A stretch of DNA of 64,000 nt from Delphinus delphis (taxonomy: Eukaryota > Chordata > Mammalia > Artiodactyla > Delphinidae): contig NC_082699.1 of the NCBI RefSeq assembly GCF_949987515.2, positions 78,907,458 through 78,971,457 on the forward strand, written 5' to 3'. Position 1 is the first letter of the stretch; every line of letters starts with the position of its first letter. This document shows positions 22,492-34,084 of this stretch, in pieces. The notes under the pieces are model-generated. The model was not told the DNA's origin and did no database searches. It saw nothing but the letters and a program-made list of their open reading frames with translations. Both the position numbers and the translations under genes were made by a program.

Positions 22492-22732
22492 GTGAGGGCC
22501 GGTGGGGCAGGTGTTGTGCGGGGCTCTTGTCCTCTCCTCACAGAGGTGCAGGGGAGGCACCGAGATGCCCCTTCAGGCCCGCCCACGGAGCTGTCAGCTC
22601 AGGGCACGTGGCCCAGACCCTGCCCAGACAGCCCTGTGCACACAGAGGCTGGCACAGTACAGGCGGGGGTCCGGGGCCGCCGCGTCCTGAGAGCTCACCA
22701 GGAGCCAGCGCCAGCATGAAGCCCTTTAGTGC

Positions 22733-22855
22733 GATGTCCCACAAAGTCACCCATTTACACGTGGGAAACTGAGGCACAGAGGAATTAACACACTTGCCCT
22801 GGGCTTGGGGGCCATTAAGTAGGAAATTGGCTTTGAACACGGTCATCTTAATCCC
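22733..22855 (-). mobile_element. MIR SINE remnant
   Basis: Reads 'gggaaactgaggcacagagg' followed by degenerate matches to the MIR core and tail, in antisense orientation. It is an old, diverged copy without target duplications. Confidence 0.7.
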
Positions 22856-23718
22856 CGTGCAACCCTGTGGAGTGATGGGAGGTGTGGAAGAAGCAGGGTG
22901 GGCTCCCAGAAGGGGCCGGACGCATCAAGCTTGGCTTGGTTTTCTTTGCCCCTCTTATCTGAGGAGTGCATGCAGTTTTGTACCCCTGTTTGCTGTGTGA
23001 CATCCGGGAAGTGACTAAACCTCTCTGAACTTTGTTTTCCTTCTGTAAAACAAGTGTGTTGTGAGTTCCCCACCACCCGACAGGGCTGGTCCACGTGGTA
23101 GAGGCTGTGTATTTCCAGCTGTGGTTGTAGCCCCCCTACCCAGAATAATACATGTTCTGGGTAGCGTCTTACAAATACAGGGAAGCCAAATGAATAAATA
23201 CACGTCACGGACTGGTGTGACTCCCCTGGCCTCTTGTCTGCATGTGCGACCTCTCGTCTGGCCTCTGCGCCATGCTGTGCAGCAGGTGTGGTGTCCTGTC
23301 CTGCCCCGTGGCTCCTGTTGGGTGACAGGGTTGTGGCAGTTCCCTAAGGTCATCACCACTGTGTGTGCACAGCTGTGCCCGGCTCCCTGGGAGTAAGTTC
23401 TGAGTCATAGGCTGTGCCTGTGTTCCAGGCCGTCGACACCTGATGCCAGTCAGCCCCGAGGCTGCCCAGTGTCCGCAGCACACCCGGGCCATCGGGGGCC
23501 CCCTGATCCCAGGGGTGGAGCTAGGCAGGGGCCGGGCCGTTGGGTTCTCCCTGGGGCTCTGGATAGGAAGGGGCCCGAGGAGAGGCCCTGGGCTGGACAC
23601 TGAAGCCCCTCACTCGGCCCAGGGCTCTGCCTCCACGCCGGTGGGATGCCTGCAGGTTTGGCTCCTGCCAGGTGCCAGTGCTTGGCCTGTGGCGTCTGCT
23701 CAGAAATGCTTCGAGTGA

Positions 23719-23866
23719 GGGAATTCCCTGGCGGTCCAGTGCTTAGGACTCCGAGCTCTCGTTGCTGAGAGCCGGGGTGCAATCCCTGGTTGGGAATCTA
23801 AAATCCCACAAGCCACACGGCCAAACAAAACAAAACAAAGCAACAAACAAACAAACACTTAAAAAA
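23719..23866 (+). mobile_element. CHR-type tRNA-derived SINE (older form)
   Basis: Starts gggaattccctggcggtcca and ends in a CAAA-rich tail. It is flanked by 17-bp target duplications (agaaatgcttcgagtga at 23702-23718; agaaatgttttgagtga at 23867-23883) that differ at two positions. This SINE family is found in whales, hippos and ruminants. Divergence from consensus and between the duplications suggests an older insertion than the two others in this window. Confidence 0.92.
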
Positions 23867-24076
23867 AGAAATGTTTTGAGTGAAAGAAACTAAGGGATGC
23901 CTGGCCCCCACGCCAGCTCTGCTCTTGGAATGAGGCCACAGGCGAGTCCCTGCCCCTAGGGCTGCAGGGTCTCATCCGGAGGGGCTTGTGCCTGGGAGCC
24001 GGGGGTGGGCCTCCCACCCGGGACACGGGCATGTACCAGAGAAGTGGGAGACGGAGCTGACCCCCCGTCTCCGCAG

Positions 24077-24183
24077 GCCTCATCCTGCGACGCTGTGAGC
24101 TGGACGAAGTGGGCATCGCCTACTGGGAGCCCCCCACCTACATCCGCTGTGTCTCCATCGACTACCGGAACATCCAGATGATG
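24077..24183 (+). CDS. ADGRB1: ADGRB1 coding exon 9: end of HormR domain
   Basis: 107 bases, phase 1 to 0, residues 603-638. Encodes [20 protein letters not shown], then [16 protein letters not shown]. It closes the HormR fold (W and final Cys of that domain) and leads into the GAIN subdomain A. The donor is ATG|GTGAGG at 24184. Confidence 0.97.
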
Positions 24184-24394
24184 GTGAGGCCGGCCCCGGG
24201 GTCTCCCGCCCCACCCGTCACTCCAGGGCTCGCCTCTGCCCTCCGTCCTCAGACATAGCCCTGTGTCCCCAGTGGCACACCCTGTGGACGTGAGTCAGCC
24301 ACAGCCACTGGCTGCGGGCTGCAGAGGACCCTCTGGGCATGGGAGGTCCTTGGTACCTGCAGAATCATGGCACTCATACCCTCCACCTCCCCAG

Positions 24395-24589
24395 ACCCGG
24401 GAGCACCTGGCAAAGGCTCAGCGCGGGCTGCCCGGAGAGGGGGTCTCCGAGGTCATCCAGACACTGGTAGAGATCTCCCAGGACGGGACCAGCTACAGCG
24501 GGGACCTGCTCTCCACCATCGATGTCCTGAGGAACATGACAGAGATCTTCCGGAGGGCGTACTACAGCCCCACCCCGGGGGATGTACAG
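24395..24589 (+). CDS. ADGRB1: ADGRB1 coding exon 10: GAIN subdomain A
   Basis: 195 bases, phase 0-0, residues 639-703. Encodes the helical [20 protein letters not shown] segment through [20 protein letters not shown] to SPTPGDVQ, essentially identical to human. N-M-T is a glycosylation sequon. The acceptor is cacctccccag; the donor CAG|GTGGGCG is slightly weak at position +3/+4. Confidence 0.97.
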
Positions 24590-24730
24590 GTGGGCGCCCA
24601 GGAGGGCGGTCCTCCCCCCCAGCGTTAGACCGAGCCCTGACCGCAGATGGAGCCCTGACCCTGGTCACGTCTGGGCCGTGATTCTGTGCCTCATCCTCTG
24701 CTCACTGGCCTTTCTCCCTCTTCCTTTCAG

Positions 24731-24799
24731 AACTTTGTCCAGATCATCAGCAACCTGCTGGCGGAGGAGAACCGGGACAAGTGGGAGGAGGCCCAGCTG
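24731..24799 (+). CDS. ADGRB1: ADGRB1 coding exon 11: GAIN subdomain A helix
   Basis: 69 bases, phase 0-0, residues 704-726: [18 protein letters not shown] then EEAQL. The acceptor is cttcctttcag and the donor CTG|GTAGGG. It is a small in-frame exon, so its skipping would keep the frame but remove a GAIN helix. Confidence 0.96.
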
Positions 24800-25508
24800 G
24801 TAGGGATGCCAGTCCGGGACCCTTGCGGCCAGAGCAGCAGGATGGGCGCGGGCCTCTCTGGTGGCTCCCTGAGCCCCAGGCCAGCTCAGGGTGGGGTCTT
24901 GGGTTCAAATCCCAGCACAGCCTCTGCCAGTCTCGTGACTTTGAGGACGTCACTTATCCTTCCGGGCCTCGGCTTCCCCGCCCGTCAGAGGACGCACCAC
25001 GCGGGGCTTGGGGAGGGGCATGAGAAAACGTGTTGGCCGTGGGGTACACACCGGGACGTGGCGTTTTCTCATCTGGAGAAATTGGTCCGCCTCCCTTCCT
25101 CCCAGGCTGACCTGGAACCTGCCAATACTCCTGTGCCCTGGGCAGCACCCGGAGTGGGGACCGCAGTGGCCGGAGACCCTCCGCTCTCCTCCCAGCTGGA
25201 CCCCTGGCCACCGGGCTGGAGCGCAGCGGCCCCTCTGGCCTCAGGGTTCCCGTGCACACAGTGGCGATGGAGACTCAGGTCCCCGTCTGCTTCCCAAGTC
25301 AGGTCCAGAGCCCTGCGGGGCTAGGGAGTGACCGACAGGACCCTGATGAGGAGGGAACAGACGAGGGAAGGAGGCCGGCGGAGGCAGAGCAGTGAGAGGG
25401 CGTGTCCCTGCTGGGGCGCAGGGGTCTTTGGGGACCCTGAGCTCCGGTTGTCGGCGTTCTCGGCGCGGCTGCTCCCCGCTATGTCCCTGACCCCCGCCTC
25501 CCCTCCAG
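24800..25508 (+). other. ADGRB1: ADGRB1 intron inside the GAIN region
   Basis: 709 bases. The first half includes a MIR-like segment (about 24890-25000: 'gggttcaaatcccagcacag' then a degenerate core). The 3' end is pyrimidine-rich (cccgcctcccctccag). Nothing coding was recognised. Confidence 0.75.
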
Positions 25509-25617
25509 ATGGGCCCCAACGCCAAGGAGCTGTTCCGGCTGGTGGAGGACTTCGTGGACGTCATCGGCTTCCGCATGAAGGACTTGCGGGACGCGTACCA
25601 GGTGACAGACAACCTGG
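25509..25617 (+). CDS. ADGRB1: ADGRB1 coding exon 12: GAIN subdomain A
   Basis: 109 bases, phase 0-1, residues 727-762. Encodes [20 protein letters not shown] then [16 protein letters not shown]. The first residue is Met, where I recall Ala in the human protein. The donor is G|GTAAGC at 25618. Confidence 0.97.
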
Positions 25618-28600
25618 GTAAGCCCAGCCCTCGCTGCGCCGACCTCCAGGCCCCTGCCCCGCAGTCATGGGCAGGGCGGTTCGGTCAGTCTCCTTGTCTA
25701 TAAACAAGCAGCGCCAGGTGCCTCCTGCAGGACCACCGGGCCGGGTTCTAAGATGACCTCTGTATCCTCAGGTGCACAGACCCGAGTCTTCTGATGATGG
25801 TCTGATGTGACCCCGGGAGGGGGTCGGTGTAGGGGCTCTCAGACCCATACAAGGTCCTGGAGAGCTCGAATCGTGGGACACACCAGGAAGTCCCAGCCAC
25901 AGCCAGTCCCTTGCTTCCACCTCCCTGGGGCTGGGGGCCAACTTGTACTTGTCCCCACCCCGCCCCGGGGCCCCCAGTGCAGGGACCTTGAAGGCAGGAC
26001 TCTGTGGTCCTCCGCTCCCCGAAGTGCCTCGTCACAGGGGCCTGGCTCCACCCAGCTCCGTGGCACTGAGCGACTCTCTCTGATGGGAAGGCAGGGGCGC
26101 TGGCCTTGTGGGTCCGAAGGAGCAGTAAGTGGGCCGGGACCTGAGAGCTCGGTGGCGACCGTCGGCACAAATACTAGAGCAGTTACATTTAACGATTGTC
26201 ATCCGCGTCCTCTTAAATAGCTCTTTTGGGCCTCATTTGTCAAGTCCTCCCTGTTTTGGGGTGCCTCCCCCGACAGTCTCCATTGTCAGGGTTCCTCCTC
26301 ACGGTGGGGAACCCAGGAGTGGGCGCTGGACCCGGCTGTGGTCCTGACAGCACCTAGGAGGGAGATTGTCGCATCCCTTGCAGAGACACTCGGGCCTCTA
26401 GTGACATATCCTAGCTCAGCTGTGCTGCCTTAGCACACACCTGGGGACCTGCCTGGGCCGGGACAAACGTTTGCTAAACTGCAGGTTCCCAGAGTGCTGG
26501 CTGGCCCTGCCTTTCTGCCTTAGAGCTCAGGACCCCAGAGCTGGGGAGACCTCTGAGGCCAGGGGATCAGGGACAGCCATCATCTCGCAGGTGGGGAGAC
26601 TTGGGCCTGGGGGGTCAGGTGCTAATGGAGGTCACCTGGCAGGTGGGATCAGTGGTGGCACCAGGCCGGCTGGGACTTCCTTGCCTTCCTTCCCTTCCTC
26701 GCTGGGCTGACTGGGCCTTTCTTCACGGTGAGATGGGAGTGGCCCAGAGAGGGGAGGGCTTTCATGAAGCCTTGCGTGAGCGGGCATGGGACCGGGTGGC
26801 TACTGCAGCTCTCAGCCCCCCTGGCCCAGGACCTCACTGTGGAGTCTGGTTCCCCAGCCGCCCAGCCCCGCCCGTGGTCCCTGGAGGGGCGCTCAGGGCC
26901 CACCCTTTGTCACCAAAGGAGGCCCTGGAGTCCTTCCCATTAGTCCTCACTAGCCATCCCACCCCACGCACCCTCACACCCCCGATCACCCCCTAGCCCC
27001 CCCATATACTCACACACCCATGTACCCCACACGCCTACACACCCTACACATTACCCATGCACCCCATGCACCCCGTGTACCCTACACCCCCAATTCACCC
27101 CCTACACCCGTCATATACTCACATACCCGTGTACCCTACACCCCGTGCGCCCCACGCACCCCGCACACCGTGCACTCCATGCACCCCCATTCACCCCCTA
27201 TACCCCACGCATATACTCACACACCCCATGTACCCTATGCACCCATACACCCTGTACACCCCACGCACCCTGCACACCCATACACCCTGTACACCCCACG
27301 CACCCTGCACACCCATACGCCCTGTACACCCCATGCGCCCTACACATCATACACTCCCTACGCCCTGCTGCTGGAACACCTGCCCCAGGAATCCAAGCAG
27401 CCTAACCTCCTCCAGGGGCCTCCGGAGGCCACCTCCTCAGGGAGGACTTCCTGACCACCTTGTTTGGAAGTGCCCCACCCAGGGGTCATCACTGCCCAAC
27501 AGACCACAGTCCATCTATTTCTTCCCTACTTGGGTCACTGTCTGTTTCCTCCGCTCCCTGTCAGCTCTGGGAGAGGGTCTCGCTTTCCTCTGCATCCTCA
27601 GCGTTAGAACAGTCCCAGGCACATGGTTGGGGTTCGGAAGCGTGTGGCGCGGATGAATTTGCTTCTTCGTTCTGTCCTTGGTGAGGGCCTCAGCCACAGA
27701 GGGCCAGCCATGTGCTGGGCTGGGCGCCCAGAGAGGGGCGCCCGTCCCTCTTGCAGGGAAGGTGCCCTGGGCCCCAGAGCTGACCACACAGGTGCAGGGA
27801 GGGCATGGCCAGTGGGGGAGGGGGGCACGTCCGGGTAAGCCAGGCCTGGAGGGGTACAGGAGTGCGGGCAGGCGCTGCACAAGCAAAGGTATGGAGGTGG
27901 GCATCAGCTGGTCAGTGGGGTTTTGCTGGGGAAGAGAGCCCAGGGTTGGGGGAAGGCCAGGTGACAGCCGGGCAGGTGAGGCTGTTGGTTCCTAAGCCCC
28001 TACCCCTTCCCCCTACATCTAAGGCCGCCCCGGTGCAGACCCCAACCCAGGCCGTGGGTGCTGGGTGAGGGGAGCAGTGTCTGCCTGGAGTGAGTGTGCC
28101 TGGAATGAAGGGGCTCAGAGACGATGGGACCCCACCCCACCCGCTCCTGTCCTCCCAGGCCCGTCTGCCGCTCCACCTCTGGGAAGCCTGGGGCGGGCTG
28201 GACAGAGCCCACTGGGGCTGGTGTCTTCAGGAGGCCTGCCAGGCGCCCACAGGGAGAGCTCGGGAGAAACAGCTACATGCTGCCAGCTCTCCCTGCCCTG
28301 GCCTCTCCCCATACGTGCTGTGTCCCCGCAGCCCGTCCCCCTCCACCCTGAGTGGAGCCCTTCCCCACACCCAGCACCTTCCTTCCCGGGTCCCCACTCC
28401 ACCTTGGTCCATCTGTTGGCCCCTTTACAGTCCCGGCCCTGTGAGGGGGGATCTGTCCCTGTCCCTGTTACAGAGCAGAGCCCAAAGGGGGAGGGCTGGG
28501 CTCCAGTGTCCCAGGGAGGGGCACCAAGGTGGACACCACGCCCTGTGGGTCCCTCTGTGGCCGCAGACCTGCCCACAGAACCCGTCTCTGGCACCTCTGG

Positions 28601-28929
28601 GGCCACGGGGACTGGGTCCAGGCCTGGGTCCTCATAAGGGCCATAGGGCTCCTGCTGGGGTGGGAGTGTCATTTGAGGGCTTGGAAGGAACCAGGAAGCC
28701 GCCTGGGCCCTGGACCTCATGGGGAGGCTGGTGTCAGGCTCCCGCCTGGCTGGGTGGCCCCATGCGCGCTGCACCCACTCTGAGCCAGGAGCACCCCCGT
28801 GTCATGGTCCTGGGCTCCAGGGCCCCCTCCCCGTTCCAGGGCCGAGGCTCCTCTCGTGAACCGGCTTTGCGTCTCACTGTCTCTGTCTCCCTTCGTCTCT
28901 GTCGTCTCTCACTCCCTCCCGAACCCCAG
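25618..28929 (+). other. ADGRB1: ADGRB1 intron (3.3 kb) with ACACCC minisatellite
   Basis: Holds unique GC-rich sequence, a CACACCC/ACCCC-type repeat at 26960-27365, and pyrimidine-rich stretches close to the 3' end (tctctgtctcccttcgtctc) ahead of acceptor cgaaccccag. No coding exon was recognised. Confidence 0.8.
26960..27365. repeat. CACACCC/ACCCC degenerate minisatellite
   Basis: About 400 bases composed of ACACCC, CATGCACCCC and GTACCC words. The clearest part is a tandem of about 33 bp at 27240-27340 ('cacccatacaccctgtacac'). Reading frames across it stay open and give only Pro/His/Thr-rich low-complexity peptide. Confidence 0.85.
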
Positions 28930-29073
28930 TTCTCAGCATCCACAAGCTCCCGGCCAGTGGAGCCACGGACATCAGCTTCCCTATGAAGGGCTGGCGGGCC
29001 ACGGGCGACTGGGCCAAGGTGCCAGAGGACAGGGTCACTGTGTCCAAGAGCGTCTTCTCCACGGGGCTGGCAG
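28930..29073 (+). CDS. ADGRB1: ADGRB1 coding exon 13: GAIN subdomain B start
   Basis: 144 bases, phase 1-1, residues 763-810 plus one base. Encodes [20 protein letters not shown], then [18 protein letters not shown] and [10 protein letters not shown], the first beta-strand part of the GAIN B subdomain. The donor is G|GTGAGGA at 29074. Confidence 0.97.
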
Positions 29074-29533
29074 GTGAGGAGCCTCGGGGTGTGGGAGGGG
29101 CCCCCCAGGGTCCGAGGCTACCCCCCAGGAAGTTCCTTCTGGAGTCTGGCCTGCTGCTTCAAGAGCTAGGGTGGCGTCCGTTTCTTCTCAGTGTTCCCCA
29201 GGTTGCCCCCTCCTCCAGGAAGCCCTCCCTGCCCTCCCTGTGTTGGGAGACTCCCAGGCAATCTTGGCTGAATGGACCAATGGACGCCCTCACCACAGGG
29301 AGGGAGAGGGTCTTGCCTGGGTCACACAGAAGGTGACTCTGGTTCCCAGGAAGATGAACTGTGCCCTGCCAGCCCCCGGGTCTCAGGAGTCACTCAGGGG
29401 GACCCAGGCAGTCCCCCCAGCTCCAGGCAGTGCTGCGTCCGCAGTCGGTGGGGGGAAACACACTCCCCTTGCCCAAGCAGGGTCCCGGTTTGTGGGTGGC
29501 CAGGAGGAGGGTGACCGCGGTGCTCTCTTCCAG
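29074..29533 (+). other. ADGRB1: ADGRB1 intron within GAIN subdomain B
   Basis: 460 bases of unique GC-rich sequence with acceptor gctctcttccag. Nothing else was recognised. Confidence 0.8.
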
Positions 29534-29609
29534 AGGCTGATGACTCGTCCGTGTTCGTGGTGGGCACCGTGCTCTACAGAAACCTGGGCAGCTTCCTGGC
29601 GCTGCAGAG
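29534..29609 (+). CDS. ADGRB1: ADGRB1 coding exon 14: GAIN subdomain B
   Basis: 76 bases, phase 1-2, residues 811-836. Encodes [20 protein letters not shown] then FLALQ. The strand pattern [12 protein letters not shown] is conserved in BAI receptors. The donor AG|GTGGGC is moderate. Confidence 0.96.
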
Positions 29610-29713
29610 GTGGGCACCGCGGGCACGCGGGGTGGGGGTCAGGGAGGCCAGGCCTGGGGGAGGTGAGGGCGCAGGGCTCCCGACCCCGACACGGCCCGCC
29701 GGCTCTCCCCCAG

Positions 29714-29816
29714 GAACACGACCGTCCTGAACTCCAAGGTCATCTCGGTGACCGTGAAGCCCCCTCCCCGCTCCCTGCTCACACCCCTGGAGATCGAGTT
29801 CGCCCACATGTACAAC
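29714..29816 (+). CDS. ADGRB1: ADGRB1 coding exon 15: GAIN subdomain B
   Basis: 103 bases, phase 2-0, residues 836-870. Encodes [20 protein letters not shown] then [10 protein letters not shown] after SLLTP. N-T-T is a glycosylation sequon. IEFAHM is the strand leading into the GPS. The donor AAC|GTGAGTG is strong. Confidence 0.97.
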
Positions 29817-30697
29817 GTGAGTGCCCTCCGTGTGCACGTCTGCGTGCGCGTGCCCCTCTGCCTGATCCCACGTGTGGTGCGTGCTCACACGTCCCCACCT
29901 CGCATCAGCCTTGAGGGAGAGCTCCTTTACGCCCAAGTGACAGGTGGGGATGCAGGCTGGCAGAGCTGCGGGGACTTGCCCAGGGTCACCCAGCAGGGCC
30001 GTGTGGGAGCTCAACCCAGCCCCGTCGGCCTGGCCGTTCCCTCGGGAAAGAGAGAGTCGTCCTCTGCTGAGAAACGCACCTGCCCCGGCCTCACGGACCC
30101 TCTACACCCTGCTCCTTGGGGCTTTCCCTCGGGCCTCAGAGCAGCCGGCGCCACGAAGCCCTGGGACCAGCCGAGCGCCGGGAGCCGCCCCGGTTACCCA
30201 GCCAGGACAGGGCAGCGCCGGGCCAGGTTGTGGGAAGAGCCGGGCCTGCCTTTCCCGCTGTGAGGCCTTGGGGCTTTGCTCAGCCTCTCTGTGCCTTGGC
30301 TTCCCTCCCTTACAAGTGGGAACCCTGCTGTTACCGCACCGCAGCCCTCGGGATGGGGGTGTCTGCTGAGCCCCACCTGTGCCCCCGGCCCCAGGCTTTC
30401 TGCGTTAGCCCGTTTTGCGTTCAGCTGGACTGGTCAGTGGGGCGTCTAGAGTGGGGCTTCGGCCGCTGCTGCCCAGCTCTGCTCAGAGAGGGGACAGAAG
30501 ATACCCAAAGCCACACAGCAGGGCTAGGGGCTGAGCCAGTCCCTTCCCTGCTCTGGGCCTCAGTTCCTCCTCCTAAAACTCTGTCTCTGGGGAACAGCGG
30601 AGGGAGGGCGCCTGGCACGCCCACGGGTGGACCCCACAGTGACCCTCGGGTGCGGCTCATAGGGCGGCAGGTGGCCTGACCCCTCCCCTCTCTCCAG
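29817..30697 (+). other. ADGRB1: ADGRB1 intron before the first GPS exon
   Basis: 881 bases of unique sequence with possible MIR remnants around 29925-30010 and 30250-30325. The acceptor is ccctctctccag. No coding content was found. Confidence 0.75.
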
Positions 30698-30741
30698 GGC
30701 ACCACCAACCAGACCTGTATCCTGTGGGATGAGACGGATGT
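30698..30741 (+). CDS. ADGRB1: ADGRB1 coding exon 16: first half of GPS motif
   Basis: 44 bases, phase 0-2, residues 871-885. Encodes GTTNQTCILWDETD, with the N-Q-T sequon and the first GPS Cys and Trp. The donor GT|GTAAGT is strong. This micro-exon is separated from its GPS partner exon by the largest intron in the window. Confidence 0.96.
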
Positions 30742-31822
30742 GTAAGTTCATCTGGGCTTTGTGGCCTCGGCCCGACTTGGTGGGCGGATGGGGGAGGAGG
30801 CTGACCCAGTAGGGGAGGGACACGGGCTTCGGGTTCCGGGCTTCCGACCGTCCCCCCGACCCCGTCTGTCAAGCACGGTCTCTCCCCGCCTAGTTCAGGC
30901 TCTGAGGCAGCAGGGGGCCCACCCAGCCGGCCTCACACTCCTCCCAGGGAAGTCCACGGTCAGGGGTCCCGAGGGGTGTGGAAGTCCCCCGGACCAGGAG
31001 CGCCGCCACTGACCGGGGCAGCTGGGTGACACCCAGAGGGGTCAGAGAGGAAGCAGAGGCGGGGGCTTCTGGGGTCCCAGGCCCAGTTTCCTGTGCGGCA
31101 CGTGGCGCAGGCCTGCGCGCGGTGCGGAGAGCACAGGTGGGTGCGGGGCATCGGTCTGGACTGGCCGGGCTGTGATTCGGGTCACGGGGCCGTGTGGGCA
31201 CCCAGCGCAGGGTGTCCTCCCAGACACAAGGAGGCAAAGGGAAAGGTGGGTGGGGTCTCGTGTACTCACAGGGAAGAGTTTGCAAAGGCCCTAAGGTGGG
31301 GGCGGCCCTCAGAGGGGAGGAGGGTCAGAATCTGGGGAGACCAGGCAGGAGAGAGCTTAACGTCAGGCTCCTGATGGGCCAGGTGGGCCTGGGGAGGGCT
31401 GGGCCTTCCCCCCAAGGGGTAGTCAGAGAGCTGCGTGTCATTGTTACCACCCGCCTCCCTCAGCCCTGGCACCGCCAGTCCCCAGGCCAGCACCCGGGCC
31501 AGGGGGTACATGCGGCGAGTCCCTCGTACTATGGGCAGTGCAGTGACGGAGGTGCGTCCCAGGAGGTCAGGGGGGGCTCCCGGAGTGGCTGACACTCAAG
31601 GAGGACACCTTTTCCCTGAAAAGAACGTGAGGGAGGGGTCTCGGGCAGAAGCACAGTTTGAGCAGAAGTGTGGAGGTCGGAAGGTACAGGGGGAACATGG
31701 GGCGTGGCCAGGAAGAACAGGCAGTTAGAGAGGTGCAGGGCTGCAGGGAGGCTGCAAGGGCCATGGGGCCAGTTTGTAGGGGCAGTGTGTCAGGAACTAT
31801 GGGAACTGTTGGGGAGGGATGT

Positions 31823-32265
31823 GATCATCATGTATCCATCCATCCTCCACCCACCCATCCATCCACCCATCCCCCATTCATCTATCCATCCACCCACCCA
31901 CCCTTCTATCCGTCTATCTACCCACTTACCTATCCTCCCACCCACGTATCTACCTATCCACTCACTCATCCACCCATCCACCCCCCATCCATCCACCCAT
32001 CCACCCCCCCATCCATCCACCCATCCAACCCCCATCCATCCACCCATCCACCCCCCCATCCATCCACCCACCCACTCACTCATCCACCCATCCACCCCCC
32101 CATCCATCCACCCATCCATCCACCCCCCCATCCATCCACCCATCCATCTATCCACCCATCCACCCCCCCATCCACCCACCCATCCACCCCCCCATCCATC
32201 CATCCATCCACCCACCCACCCACCAATCTACCCATCTACCCACCCACCCACCCACCTATCCCCCA
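31823..32265. repeat. CATC/CACC minisatellite
   Basis: About 440 bases of CCATC and CCACC words (for example atccatccacccatccaccc) with periodic runs of six or seven C. All frames of the plus strand stay open for long distances, giving Pro/His/Ser/Ile peptides; these are repeat artefacts and not genes. Confidence 0.95.
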
Positions 32266-34084
32266 GTGATTACTGACCACTGAGAAGGCACTCCTCTACA
32301 AGGTCCTGGCCCTCAGCCTCCTCCTGTGCCTGATGAGTAGGAACAGGAAATTAGGAACGTATAGATCCCTGTGAAACTGTCAGGGCGTGCCACGTGCCAA
32401 GAAGTGGAGGCAGTAGATCTAGTGGCAGGTGGGGTGAGGTGCCTTTCAGAGCAGGTTCACGGAAACCTCTCTAGGGTGGTGTTTGAGCAGAGGCCTGACA
32501 CAGCACTGTACACATGGGTGTCTGGGGACAAGCATTTTGGCAGAAGGAACAGGCAGTGCAAAGGCCCCGTGTGTGCAGGGAGTGTGCAGGCCATAGGGCA
32601 GACTGCACTGCCCTTTCCCACTCTGGCTCTGAGGGTGTGAGGACAGGATCTGGGGCCGGGAGCTGGGCTGGGGGAGAGCTGGGGCGGACCCTGGAACCCT
32701 GGGAAACTGGCCCTCTGGCTTTTGTTGTCGTCGACTGTTTTTCTCTGGATTTCGCAAGCGGCATAAACTCTTTGTACAAGATGGGGTATCAGAAAAGGGT
32801 GAAAAAAGAAAAAACAAGAAAGAGGGCCCACGTTCTCACAGTACCCAGGCTGGACCCCCTGGCCATCGTGGGAGGTTGTGCAGCGGCTGCATCCCTGATG
32901 TCAGCACAAGCCCCTCCCCACAGCCCAGAAACCCTCCCAACAGGCTGTTCAAAGGCTGCCTGCAGCTCCCCGGCAGTGCCCGGTTCACCCAGCGGCCCAG
33001 CATCCTCGCTTGGACAGCGCTGCTCACATTTCTGGTTTTTTCCTTGGCTTTGAGTCCCCCAGACCATTTCAAGGTCTTGGTAGTAAGTTGCTTTCCAGAG
33101 AGGTGGACCCGTCCCCTTTGCTCTCCCAGGGCAGCAGGTCGTGAGAGGTCTGGCCAGCCCAGTGTCAAGTTCACTGTCCTTTGGGGCTGCATAGTCTGGG
33201 GCAGATTCCACCCTCCAGAAGCCTCAGCCTTCCATCCCCATGGCGGAGTCTGCCTGCTTGCGTGTGAGAGCAGAGTGGGGGAAAGGACAGCGGCCAGGTC
33301 CGTGGGGTGCTCACCCCTGGCCGTGGCCTCCACTTGCCCTTCCTCCCTCAAGTGTGGGGAGCCCACCCACTGCCCCAGGCCTGCTTTGCTCACCGCTGGT
33401 CACCTCTGGATAGATGGGATTGTTAAGCTCTCTGCACCTCGCTCCAGGGCCCCGAGGACAGTGGGAAGGTGACAACAGCTGTGCTGTGTTTGAAGCCCCC
33501 TGAAGTGCATTTTGCCCACAAGCTCCCTGTTCAGTTCTGGGTGCAGCCCTGGGAGCCCTGCTGACTGTTCCTGTTACCGCTGGGGAATCTGAGGCTCCAG
33601 AAGGACTGTGGTCCAGCTCAGAGTGGGGACGAGGCATCTGATGCAGACTGGACAGCCTGGGACCCAGAGGCTGACAGTGGGGGAGGGGGGCCACGGGAGA
33701 GGGGGGCTGGCCCTGTCCCCTCCCCCGCCCTCCCCCCTGCTCTGTGCGGAACAGCACCTCCTTCCACCGCAGGGCGGGGCCCCTTCTCACATAAATGGGC
33801 TCAAAGGAGCCAAGGGTTTCCCAGGTGACCTGAAATGGGGACCAGGGACAGGGCCCCAGGTCTGTTTCCACCAGTGTGCCCAGGGATCAGGTCTGTGCTG
33901 GTATGGGCTTGTGTTTGTGTGTGTTTGGATGAGAAAGGGTCTCACGTGTCTGCAGAATTCTGTGTGTGGGGGGCGTGCCAGTGGGGGGTGAGAGCCGTCA
34001 GTGACCATCAGCTGAGAAGTAGTGATCTCTGACCCATGACTGGGCCCCAGTCACTGAAGGAGCCTAGTTTCCCAATCCCAGGCT

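Larger units (their letters stand above)
22492..24076 (+). other. ADGRB1: ADGRB1 intron within the HormR domain
   Basis: 1.6 kb. It contains MIR remnants (22733-22855 on the minus strand and a plus-strand tail near 22990-23055) and one full CHR-type SINE (23719-23866) with 17-bp target duplications. The acceptor is cgtctccgcag. No coding content was found. Confidence 0.85.

Noticed and set aside
31658..32276. Two overlapping plus-strand ORFs of about 200 codons
   Set aside because: They read through the CATC repeat and encode only Pro/His/Ile/Ser low complexity.
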